Below, piece after piece: positions 23,393-34,800 of a stretch of DNA of 64,000 nt; the stretch's first letter is position 1, and each line of letters opens with the position of its first letter. Under the pieces are notes generated by a model. The model saw nothing but the letters and a program-made list of their open reading frames with translations, had not been told where the DNA came from and made no database searches. Origin of the DNA: Dryobates pubescens. Lineage: Eukaryota; Chordata; Aves; Piciformes; Picidae. A program made the position numbers and the translations under genes. The stretch is taken from positions 6,504,001 through 6,568,000 of the forward strand of contig NC_071646.1 of assembly GCF_014839835.1 (NCBI RefSeq), in the 5' to 3' direction.

Positions 23393-23890
23393 GACCCATA
23401 GAATGCATTAAGGGCTGAAGGGAGCCTCCAAGGGCAGCTTGCCCAAGCCCCCTGCAGGCAGCAGGGACAGCTCCAGCTGGAGCAGGCTGCCCAGGGCCAC
23501 AGCCAGGCTGCTGCTGACTGCAGGGCTGGAGCCTCCACCTCCTCCCCGGGCAGCCTGTGCCAGGCTCTCCCCAGCCTTGGTGCAGAGCTTCCTCCTGCTG
23601 CCCAACCTGCATCTGCCCTGCTCCAGTTCCACCTCAGCCTGGCACCCCCAGCCCCTGGCCAGAGCCCCTCCTGGAGCCCCCTCAGGCCCTGGGAGGCTGC
23701 TCTGAGCCTGGAGCCTTCCCCAGGCTGCACAGCCCCAACCCCCCAGGGGAGGTTCTCCAACCCTCTGCTCCTTGGGGCCTGCCCTGGGACCCTCTCCCTC
23801 AGCTCCAGGTGCTCGTGGTGGGGGCGCCAGAGGTGACCTCAGCAGCAGAGCGGCAGAATCCCCTCTCCCTCCCAGCCCCCTCCCCAGCAG
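23393..23890 (-). mobile_element. CR1 fragment
   Basis: Antisense, with a CATAGAATGCATTAAGGGC tail; ends close to the ADIPOR1 poly(A) site. Confidence 0.75.
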
Positions 23891-23964
23891 CAAGCCCCCA
23901 GCTGCCTCTCCCCTCCCAGCCCAGGCCCGAGGAGGCAGCCAGCAGCCACTGAACCAGGAGCTCT

Positions 23965-23970
23965 TTTATT
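23965..23970 (-). terminator. ADIPOR1: canonical poly(A) signal of ADIPOR1
   Basis: AATAAA on the minus strand, the first canonical hexamer in ADIPOR1 orientation downstream of the stop. Just beyond it the sequence changes to a CR1 fragment. Confidence 0.7.
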
Positions 23971-24309
23971 TCACTCAGCTACAGCAGCTCTCCAGCTCCC
24001 CTCCTGTGCCCTCCCCCCTCCCCTCCCCAGCCCCCCGGGGGGGGAGGGGCAGCAGCACCTCCTTAAAGCTTAGTCTTAAATATTAAATAGTCTCTGCCTC
24101 TCTGTTTACATTGCTCTGTCAGGGGAGAAAAAAAACCCCAAACCCCCCCCCAAAACCCCCAAACAAACACAAACCCAGCCCAGCCCAACCCCCCCCCAGC
24201 CCCCTCCCCCCAAACAGACAATTAAAACTTCAATTACAGCGAGCTGGGGCTGGGCCCTGGCCGGCAGCACCACAGCAAGGCCCAGGGCTTGCTCCTGTGC
24301 TGCTGAGGG

Positions 24310-24800
24310 GGAGGGAAAGGGACTGAGAGTGCTGCAGGGGGCACCCCCAGCCCCTGCTGGCACCACTCTGAGTGCCCAGGGAGGGGGAAAAGGACTGAGA
24401 GTGCTGCAGGGGGCACCCCCAGCCCCTGCTGGCACCACTCTGAGTGCCCAGGGAGGGGGAAAAGGACTGAGAGTGCTGCAGGGAGCACCCCCAGCCCCTG
24501 CTGGCACCACTCTGGGTGCCCAGGGAGGGGGAAAGGGACTGAGAGTGCTGCAGGGGGCACCCCCAGCCCCTGCTGGCACCACTCTGAGTGCCCAGGGAGG
24601 GGGAAAGGGACTAAGAGTGCTGCAGGGGGCACCCCCAGCCCCTGCTGGCACCACTCTGAGTGCCCAGGGAGGGGGAAAAGGACTGAGAGTGCTGCAGGGG
24701 GCACCCCCAGCCCCTGCTGGCACCACTCTGAGTGCCCAGGGAGGGGGAAGGGAAGGGGACTGAGAGTGCTGCAGGGGGGGAGCACCCCCAGCCCCTGCTG
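24310..24800. repeat. 72-bp minisatellite in the ADIPOR1 3' UTR
   Basis: Nearly seven copies of a unit with GAGAGTGCTGCAGGGGGCAC; copies differ by only a few bases, so the array is young. Confidence 0.92.
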
Positions 24801-25139
24801 GCACCACCCTGGCTGCCCAGGGAGGGAGGTGGCCATGGAATGGGTTAAAGGGGTCTGGAGGAAGCAAGCCAGGGCTGGGGGGAGGCCACCATGCCTGGGG
24901 CAGGGGGAAAAGGGGGCGGGGGGGAGGGGAGGTGTGTGAGGATTTGGTCACAAAGGAGGTTTTGTTTCTTCTCTGTCTTCAACCAACACAAAACACAACA
25001 ACCACCGGAGCCCAGCCCCAGCCCAGCCCCAGCCCCAGCCCAGCCCCAGCCCCAGCCCCAGCCGGCTGCACCCCCCCCCGGCGCCGGCCTGGAGCCTTCC
25101 TTGGGGTTTTTAGCAAAAAGAGTTAAAAAAAGCACTTGG

Positions 25140-25860
25140 GAAGCTCGGGCCGAGGGCAGGGGCAGCCCCGGGGCAGGGCTCGGGGCAGGGGGGAACCGCT
25201 CGGAGCCGCTCAGAGCCGGGGGGAGCCGCTCGGGGCAGGGGGGAGCCGCTCGGGGCCGCTCAGAGCCGGGGGGAGCCGCTCGGAGCCCCTCGGAAGGAGC
25301 CGCTCGGGGCAGGGGGGAGCCGCTCGGGGCCGCTCGGGGCCCCTCGGAAGGAGCCGCTCAGAGCCGGGGGGAGCCACTCGGAGCCGCTCGGGGCCGCGGG
25401 GAGCCGCTCGGAGCCGCTCGGAGCCGGGGGGAGCCGCTCGGGGCCGCTCGGGGCAGGGGGGAGCCGCTCGGAGCCGCTCAGAGCCGGGGGGAGCCGCTCA
25501 GAGCCGGGGGGAGCCGCTCGGGGCAGGGGGGAGCCGCTCGGAGCCGCTCAGAGCCGGGGGGAGCCGCTCGGAGCCGCTCGGAAGGAGCCGCTCAGAGCAG
25601 GGGGGAGCCGCTCGGAGCCCCTCGGAAGGAGCCGCTCGGGGCAGGGGGGAGCCGCTCGGAGCCCCTCGGAAGGAGCCGCTCAGAGCAGGGGGGAGCCGCT
25701 CGGGGCCGCTCGGGGCAGGGGGGAGCCGCTCGGAGCCGCTCAGAGCCGGGGGGAGCCGCTCGGAAGGAGCCGCGGGGAGCCGCTCGGGGCCGCGGGGAGC
25801 CGCTCAGAGCCGGGGGGAGCCGCTCGGAGCCCCTCGGAAGGAGCCGCTCAGAGCAGGGAG
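25140..25860. repeat. minisatellite at the ADIPOR1 stop codon
   Basis: Units of GGGGGAGCCGCTC joined to GGAGC, GGGGC or AGAGC variants, running into the last coding codons. The TGA (25848-25850) lies inside a unit, and plus-strand GCCGCTCAGAGCAGGG recurs several times in the array. Confidence 0.92.
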
Positions 25861-28800
25861 TCGTCGGTGCAGCCTCCCTCCAGGCCGTAGCGGAACTCCT
25901 GCAGGTTGGAGACGCCGTAGAAGTGCACAAAGGCTGCGGCCACCACCAGCACGTGGAAGATCTGATGGGACTGGAACTGCAGGCAGCACACAAAGGCTTC
26001 CTCAGCGCCGGCCCCCAGGGCAGCAGCAGCAGCGCAGCACAACGACAGAACAACGCAAGAGGCTGAACCTCCCTCCCGGGGGGCAGGCAGGGGCAGGGCT
26101 GAGGTGGCCCTGGGCAGCCTGCAGCCAGAGTGCAGAGCTGAGCAGCTTGGGAAAGACCTCCGAGAGCATCAAGAGTCCAACCCAGCACCTCCTGAGCAAC
26201 CCAACCATGGCTCCAAGGGCCTCAGCCAGACTCTTCCTAAGCACCTCCAGGGATGGGGACTCCACCACCTCCCTGGGCAGCACAGCCCCAGGGCCAATCT
26301 CTCTGGCTGGGAAGAACTTTCTCCTCCCCTCCAGCCTAATCCTCCCCTGGCACAGCTTGAGGCTGTGTCCTCTTGTTCTGGTGCTGGGTGCCTGGGAGAA
26401 GAGCCCAACCCCCACCTGGCTCCAACCTCCCTGCAGGCAGTTGCAGAGAGCAAGAAGGTCTCCCCTGAGCCTCCTCTCCTGCAGGCTAAGCAACCCCAGC
26501 TCCCTCAGCCTCTCCTCCCAGGGCTGTGCCCCAGACCCCTCCCCAGCTTTGTTGCCCTTCTCTGGACACCTTCCAGCAGCTCAACCTCTTTCCTGACCTG
26601 AGGAGCCCAGAGCTGGCCACAGGACTCCAGCTGTGGCCTCAGCAGTGCTGAGCACAGGGCAGGATGAGCTCCCTGCTGCTGCTGGCCACACTCTGCCTGC
26701 TGCAGGCCAGGCTGCCCTTGGCCTTCTTGGCCCCCTGGGCACACTGCTGGCTCCTGTTCAGCTGCTGTCCCCCACTCCCCCCAGGTCCCTCTCTGCCTGG
26801 CTGCTCTCAGCCACTCTGCCCCCAGCCTGTGGCACTGCCTGGGGTTGCTGTGGCCAAAGTGCAGCCCCTGGCACTTGCTGAATGCCATCCTGTTGGCCTC
26901 TGCCCAGCCTGTCCAGGTCTCTCTGCAGAGCTCTCCTATACTTCCACCTCCTCCTCTTCCTCACTGCTGCTGTGTTTTGCACCCTGGACTTTCTCCTGCC
27001 CTGGCTGCCAGCAGGGCCCAGCAGGACAGCCTGAGCCCTTTGCTCCTCAGCTCACAGCACTGCAGGATGTGAGGAGTCACAGCAGGGTCACCCAGGGCAG
27101 GTCACCCAGGGACACATCCAGGCAGGGCTGGGAAGGCTCCAGGGAAGGAGACTCCACAACCCCCCTGGGCAGCCTGCTCCAGGCCTCTGGGAGCCTCTTC
27201 CTGCTGAGCTGGAGCCTCCTGTGCTGCAGTTTCCATCCCCTGCCCCTTGGCCTATCCCAGGGAGCAGCTGAGCAGAGCCTGGCCTTGGCCCCTCCTGACC
27301 CCCAGCTATTGATAGCCATTGATCAGATCCCTCTCAGGCCTCTCCTCTCCACACTAACCACCCCCAGGGCTCTCAGCCTCTCCTCCCCAAGCAGTGCTGC
27401 ATTCCCTTCAGCATCCCTGGAGCCCTCCCTTGGGCTCTCTGCAGCAGATCTCTGTCCCTCCTGAGCTGGGGAGCCCAGAGCTGGATGCAATATTCCAGGT
27501 GGGACCTCAGTAGGGCAGAGCTGAGAGCTCAGCAGCCTGCCAGGCCCTTGCCCAGCCCCCTGGCAGCCCCCTGCCTGCTCCCTACCCAGCCCCCTGCCCA
27601 GCCCTCATCCTTGCTCCCTACCCAGCCCCCTGCCAGGCACACTGCCTGCTCCCTACCCAGCCCCCTGCTAGTTCCATGCTGGACCCCTGCCACCTCCATG
27701 CCCAGCCCCCTGCCCAGCCCTCTGCCAGGCACACTGCCTGCTCCCTGCTCAGCCCATTGCTGGCTCCCTGCTCAGCCCCATGCCGGCCCCTTCCCCACCC
27801 TCTGCCGGCCCCTTGCCCACCCCCAGCCCCGCCCCCAGCTCACCTCCCCTCGCCCCGCCCCCTGCCCCGCCCCCTGCCCCGCCCACTCACCCAGATGTCG
27901 AACTTGCCGGGGAAGAAGCGCTCGGGGACGCGGGCGGCGTAGAGCGCGGCGCCGGTGATGTACATCACGGCCATCAGGAAGAACCAACCCATCTGCCCCA
28001 CCGTGGTGGCCTTCACGAAGCCCTCAGCCATGGTGAAGTGCATGGTGGGCACCACCCCGCTCAGCCCCAGCCCCAGGAACACCCCTGGGGGGGGACAGAG
28101 GGGGCAGGGAAGCCCTGGGGCAGGGCTGCAGGGACCCCGGGGCGCCCCCGGCCCCAGCCTGGCAGCTGCAGCTCCTCCCCAGGGCAGGGCACAGGCCCTG
28201 CGGGGGGCTGGCAGCTCCCCCCTGCCCCCTGCCCCCCTGAGGGCGTGGGACAGAGATGAAGCAGGTTGGGAAAGACCTCAGAGAGCATCAAGAGTCCAAC
28301 CCAGCCCCCAGCCCCTCCTGATCAGCTCAACCCTGGCTCCAAGGGCCTCAGCCAGGCTCCTCCTAAACCCCTCCAGGGCTGGGGGCTCCACCACCCCCCT
28401 GGGCAGCACAGCCCCAGGGCCAATCTCTCTGGCTGGGAAGAACTTCCTCCCCTCCAGCCTAACCCTCCCCTGGCACAGCTGGAGACTGTGTCCTCTTGTT
28501 CTGCTGCTGGGTGCCTGGGAGAAGACACCAGGGGGCAGGGGCAGACCTGGCCAGCTGAGAGCAGCCTGGCACTGGGGGGGGAAGAAAGAGCCCTGGGGGG
28601 TTGGGGGTACCCTCAGGTGGGGGGAAGGGAAGTGCTGGGAAGCCTCTGGGGGTGAGGCTCTGGGGGTGCTGGGAGGCCTCTGGGGGTGCTGGGAGAGGCT
28701 CTGGGGGTGAGGCTCTGGGGGTGCTGGGAGGCCTCTGGGGGTGAGGCTCTGGGGGTGCTGGGAGGCCTCTGGGGGTGCTGGGAGAGGCTCTGGGGGTGAG

Positions 28801-31800
28801 GCTCTGGGGGTGAGGCTCTGGGGGTGCTGGGAGGCCTCTGGGGGTGAGGCTCTGGGGGTGCTGGGAGGCCTCTGGGGGTGAGGCTCTGGGGGTGCTGGGA
28901 GGGCTCTGGGAGGCCTTTGGGGGTGCTGGGAGGCCTCTGGGGGTGAGGCTCTAGGGGTGCTGGGAGAGGCTCTGGGAGGCCTTTGGGGGTGCTGGAAGGC
29001 CTCTGGGGGTGCTGGGAGGCCTCTGGGGGTGAGGCTCTAGGGGTGCTGGGAGGCCTCTGGGAGGCCTTTGGGGGTGCTGGGAGGCCTCTGGGGATGAGGC
29101 TCTGGGGGTGCTGGGAGGCCTCTGGGGGTGAGGCTCTAGGGGTGCTGGGAGGCCTCTGGGGGTGCTGGGAGGCCTCTGGGGGTGCTGGGAGGCCTCTGGG
29201 GGTGAGGCTCTGGGGGTGCTGGGAGGCCTCTGGGGGTGAGGCTCTGGGGGTGCTGGGAGGCCTCTGGGGGTGAGACTCTAGGGGTGCTGGGAGGCCTCTG
29301 GGGGTGAGGCTCTGGGGGTGCTGGGAGGCCTCTGGGGGTGAGACTCTGGGGGTGCTGGGAGGCCTCTGCCTGCTTTGGGATCTCTTTGCCCCTCTGCTTT
29401 GCAGCTTCCCCTGCACACCAACTGCTTTCCCAGCTGAGCTTTCCCTCACTCTCCAACCCACCTGTGTGGGAATCATCCTCCTGTCCCTCTCTCAGGGGCA
29501 GCAGAGGATCTGCCTGGCCTCAAACCAGCACCCCCCAGCACCCCCCCACAGTGAACCCTTCCCCAGCTGCCCCCCTGGAGCCCTCCCAGGCTGCCTGCTG
29601 GGGTGGGGGCAGGGAGCTCCTACCTGCTCTTGTCTGCCTGTGCTTGGGGGTGGCAAACCTGTCCCACTGGGCCACGATGATGGCAGAGATGCCCAGCACA
29701 CAGACAATGGAGAGGTAGATGAGCCTGGGCTGTGGGGAGCAGTAGAAGGAGTAGTAGAGCCAGGGCACAAAGCTGCCCATGATCAGCAGTGCAATTCCTG
29801 AATAGTCCAACCTGCAGCAAGGAGTCACAGGGTCACAGGGGAGCCCCCAGAGCCACCCCCAGGCTCCTGGCGAGCAGCCTGGCACTGCCCTCCGGCCTGG
29901 GCACCAGGACAGCACCAGGACCACCCAGGACCAGGACCAGAACCAGGACCAGGACTAGAACCAGGACCAGGACTAGGACCAGAACCAGGACCAGGACTAG
30001 GACCAGAACCAGAACCAGGACCAGGACAAGAACCAGGACTAGAACAAGAACCAAGACCAGGACCAGGACTAGGACCAGAACCAGGACTAGGACTAGGACC
30101 AGAACCAGGACCAGGACTAGAACAAGAACCAGGACCAGGACTAGGACCAGAACCAGGACTAGGACTAGGACCAGAACCAGGACCAGGACTAGGACCAGAA
30201 CCAGGACCAGGACTAGGACCAGAACAAGAACCAAGACCAGGACTAGGACCAGAACCAGGACCAGGACTAGAACAAGAACCAGGACCAGGACTAGGACCAG
30301 AACCAGGACCAGGACTAGGACCAGAACCAAGACCAGGACTAGGACCAGAACCAGGACCAGGACTAGAACAAGAACCAGAACCAGGACCAGGACTAGAACA
30401 AGAACCAGGACTAGGACCAGAACCAGGACCAGGACTAGGACCAGAACCAGGACCAGGACTAGGACCAGAACCAGGACTAGAACAAGAACCAAGACCAGGA
30501 CTAGGACCAGAACCAGGACCAGGACTAGAACAAGAACCAGAACCAGGACTAGGACTAGGACCAGAACCAGGACCAACCAGGACCAGGCCCAGGACCACCC
30601 AGGCCCAGCCCAGCCTGTCCTGCAGGCCCCAGGGCAGCACTGCCCAGCAGGCAAGGTTTTGGCCTTCCTGCCCCACCTGAGGGTGCTGAAGCTGCTGGAT
30701 CCCAGCTGCTGGATCCAGGCCCAGGGCAGAGCCCTGCAGGCCCCAGCTGTGGCTCCCCCTCAGCTCCAGGCTGGATTTGGTGCTCCCTACCCAAGCCCCT
30801 GGCAGGGCAGCAGCACCCAGGGGGCAGTGCTGGGAGCAGCCAAAGCCTCCTGCAGGACCTCCAAGGCTCTGCCCTGTGCTGACTCACTTGGAAAACGTCC
30901 TGGAGACCTTCTCTGAGTGGCAGTAGACAGTGTGGAAGAGCCAGGAGAAGCTGAGGCACAGCACTGCTCCCAGGAAGAACATCCCAAAGACCACCTTCTC
31001 CTGCAGGGGGGCCATGAAGTACATGTTGGGGCGCAGCATGGTCAGGATGCCCAAGCACAGGAACAGAACAAAGCCTGGCAGGAACACAAAGGGCAGGGTG
31101 AGGCAGCAGCAGGGCCCAGGGAGGCCTCCAGAGCAGCCCTCAGTGCCCCAAGGAAGCTGGGGGCAGAGCCTTGAGCAGCTGCTGCCACCAGCTGCCCTCA
31201 CCCTGGAGGCACCCAGCAGCTCCTCCCCACTCAGGCCTGGGTTATCCACACACCCCCCCAGCACTGAGCCTCCACAAGACCTCACTGTGTGCAGCCCTGG
31301 AGGCCTCAGCACAGACAGGGAGCTGGGGGAGCAGGGCCAGAGGAGGCCACAGCAGTGCTGGCAGGGCTGGAAGCCCTCTGCTGGGGCTGAGAGGGTTGGG
31401 GTTGTGCAGCCTGCAGAGGAGAAGGCTCCAGGGAGAGCTCCTGGTGGCCTTGCAGTGCTGAAAGGAGCCTGGGAGAAAGCTGGGGACAGAGTTTAGAGCA
31501 GGGCCTGAGGTGCCAGGCCAAGGGGAGATGGTTTGGAGCTAAAAGAGGCAGATTGAGAGTGGAGAGAAGGAGAAATGTTTGGTGCTGAGGGTGGGGAGAG
31601 CCTGTGCCAGGCTGCCCAGAGAGCTGGGAGCTGCCCCAGGGCTGGCACCAGTGCAGGGCAGGTTGTGTGGGGCTGGGAGCAGCCTGCTGGGGCTGGCCCT
31701 GGGGGCTGCAGGGCTTGGGCTGGAGCAGCTCTGAAGGTCTCTTCCCACCCAAGCCAGGCTGGGACTGGAGGCTCCTGTGGCTGGCTCCAGCGGCAGCCCA

Positions 31801-34800
31801 AGCCTGGCTCTGCTCTGCCCGGGACAGATCCTGCTCACAGGTGCTGAGCTGCACCCAGGGCTGGGCTGGCAGTGGGCTGCAAGCACAGAGCAGTGGTGCT
31901 GGGGCCAGGGAGAGGGCTCAGAGCCAGCCCTGCTTGCAGCACAGGCCCCTCTGAGGCTCTCCTGCTCTGCCCAGGACCCTTCCCTGTGTCCCACTCGGCC
32001 AAGCCTCCAGCAGTGGCTGAGCTCAGCCCCTCCTGCTGCAAGGCCCTGTCCTGCTCCCAGCCCAGCACCTCTGGGGCACCTCAGCACCCAGGACACTCAC
32101 TCCTCAAAGGGAGGCCCCAGAGACAGAGAGGGCCCAGGGCCAGCAGGTCCTGGAGTCCCCAACACAAAGGGAGATGAACTGCTGGGCAGGGCCAGAGGAG
32201 GCCTCAGAACCTCCCTGTGGGGCCAGGCTGGGAGGGCATCCAGGACCCTGTGCTCCAAGTGCCAGGCTGGGAGGGGATCCAGGATCCTGTGCTCCAAGTG
32301 CCAGGCTGGGAGGGCATCCAGGACCCTGTGCTCCAAGTGCCAGGCTGGGAGGGGATCCAGGACCCTGTGCTCCAAGTGCCAGGCTGGGAGGGGATCCAGG
32401 ACCCTGTGCTCCAAGTGCCAGGCTGGGAGGGGATCCAGGATCCTGTGCTCCAAGTGCCAGGCTGGGAGGGGATCCAGGACCCTGTGCTCCAAGTGCCAGG
32501 CTGGGAGGGGATCCAGGACCCTGTGCTCCAAGTGCCAGGCTGGAAGGGGATCCAGGACCCTGTGCTCCAAGTGCCAGGCTGGGAGGGGATCCAGGATCCT
32601 GTGCTCCAAGTGCCAGGCTGGGAGGGCATCCAGGATCCTGTGCTCCAAGTGCCAGGCTGGGAGGGGATCCAGGACCCTGTGCTCCAAGTGCCAGGCTGAA
32701 GGGAAGGTCAGGCTGGGAGAGCTGGGCTGGAAAAGCCTTCTAAGGTCATGGAGTCCAACCATGAAGCCACCCCCAGCATGGCCACCAAAGCATGGCCATG
32801 GATTCTGCCCCTCTGCTCTGCTCAGCCCCCACCTGCAGCACTGCCTCCAGCTCTGGGGCCCCCAGCACAAGGAGGACCTGGAGCTGCTGGAGAGGCTCCA
32901 GAGGAGGCCACAGAGATGAGCAGAGGCTGCAGGACCTCCCCTGTGGGGCCAGGCTGGGAGAGCTGGGGCTGTGCAGCCTGGAGAAGGCTCCAGGGAGACC
33001 TCAGAGCAGCCTTGCAGGAGCTGAAGGGCTCCAGGAGAGCTGGGGAGGGACTTGGGCCAAGGGCTGGGAGGGACAGGAGGAGGAACAATGGCTTTGAGCT
33101 GGGAGAGGGGAGACTGAGAGTGGAGAGGAGGAAGAGATTGTGGAGAGTGAGGCTGGGGAGACTCTGGCACAGGCTGCCCAGGGAGGCTGTGGCTGTGCCC
33201 TGCCTGGAGGTGCTCAGGACCAGGCTGGATGAGGCCCTGAGCAAGCTGTGCTGGGGGGAGGTGTCCCTGGGCATGGCAGGGGGCTGGAGCTGGCTGAGCT
33301 CTGAGCTCCCTCCCAACCCAAGCCCTGCTGTGGGTCTCTGGCCCAAGGCCCCCCCTGGGCAGCCCCCAGCCCCCCTCACCCAGCAGATGTGTCCAGATGT
33401 TGCCAGTCTCGGTGTGGATGCGGAAGATGCTCCTGAAGCAGGCCCTGAAGGAGGGCATGGGAGGCCTGTGGCCGTGCAGCAGGTAATCATTGTCCTTCAG
33501 CCAGTCGGGCAGCACCTCGTAGGGGATCACTCTCCAGCGCCCTTCCCACACCTGCAACAGCCCAGGGCCTGCTGGGGACCCCCACAGCCCCCAGCCTGCT
33601 GCCCCCAGCCTGCTGCCCCTGGCCCCCAGCCTGCTGCCCCCAGCCCACAGCCAGCCCCCAGCCTGCTGCCCACAGCCTGCTGCCCCCAGCCCCCAGCCTG
33701 CTGCCCCCAGCCCACAGCCAGCCCCCAGCCTGCTGCCCCCAGCCCCCAGCCTGCTGCCCCCGGCCCCCAGCCTGCTGCCCCCAGACCCCAGCCTGCTGCC
33801 CCCAGACCCCAGCCTGCTGCCCCCAGCCAGTCTGCTGCCCCCAGCCAGTCTGCTGCCCCCAGCCAGTCTGCTGCTCCCAGCCCCCAGCCAGCCCCCAGCC
33901 TGCTGCCCCCAGCCTGCTGCCCCCAGCCCCCAGCCTGCTGCCCCCAGCCTGCTGCCAGCCCCCAGCCTGCTGCCCCCAGCCCCCAGCCTGCTGCCCCCAG
34001 CCCCCAGCCCCCAGCCTGCTGCCCCCAGCCCCCAGCCTGCTGCCCCCAGACCCCAGCCTGCTGCCCCCAGACCCCAGCCCACCCCCAGCCTGCTGCCCAC
34101 CCCCCAGCAACCCAGAGCCTGCCTGGAGGGAGCCCAGCAGGAGCCTTCCCCACAGCCAGAGCTGCTTAGGGGGAGCAGGTTCAGCCTCCTTACCCCCTGG
34201 GAGCCCCTGAAGCCCTCTCACACTGCAGGGCTCCCAGGGGGGGCAGTTTGCAGCCTCCTTACCCCCTGGGAGCCCCTGAGGCCCTCTCACACTGCAGGGC
34301 TCCCAGGGGGGGCAGTTTGCAGCCTCAGCACCCCCTGGGAGCCCCTGAGGCCCTCTCACACTGCAGGCCTCCCCAGGGGGGGCAGTTTGCAGCCTCCTTA
34401 CCCCCTGGGAGCCCCTGAGGCCCTCTCACACTGCAGGGCTCCCAGGGGGGGCAGTCTGCAGCCTCAGCCTGCCAGGGTGCTGGGCCAGCTCATTTCAGCT
34501 GCACCACCACCTGCAGAGCTTGGAGCAGGTGACCCCTGGGGTGCCTTCCAAGCTGCCCCTCTGGGATTCCATGTCCCCCCCCCCACAATGGAGCTGGAGA
34601 TGATTTGCAGCCTCAGGTTTAAGCCTCCCAGACCCCAAGCAGCTGCTCCCTGCAGTGGGGAACTGCTCCCAGCTGGACTGGGGAAGAGGGAAAGGCACCA
34701 GGCTGGCCCTCAGCTGCTGTCACCCCCTGGCCAGGCCCCAGGTGAAGGCAGCACCGTGCCCAATGCTGCCAGGCCCCAGCAGAGGAAGGCAGAGGCCCTG

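Larger units (their letters stand above)
23950..25847 (-). other. ADIPOR1: ADIPOR1 3' UTR, about 1.9 kb, with two minisatellites
   Basis: The minus strand runs from the TGA at 25848-25850 to a canonical AATAAA (plus-strand TTTATT, 23965-23970). Ordinary AT-richer UTR sequence around 24060-24110, 24220-24245 and 24940-25010 separates two arrays (24310-24800 and 25140-25860). A C/A-rich tract lies at 24125-24220. The position of the poly(A) signal makes both arrays transcribed. Confidence 0.75.

Noticed and set aside
21124-23418. Open frame of 764 codons on the plus strand
   Set aside because: Produced by the 29-bp array, with similar-length frames in all three phases and no recognisable domain.
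24891-26596. Arg/Gly/Ala-rich open frames opposite ADIPOR1
   Set aside because: Antisense shadow of the 3'-UTR minisatellite and the last ADIPOR1 exon.
29789-30916. Arg-Thr and Val-Leu repeat proteins in ADIPOR1 intron 4
   Set aside because: Hexamer-array artefact; the flanking true ADIPOR1 exons are spliced across it.
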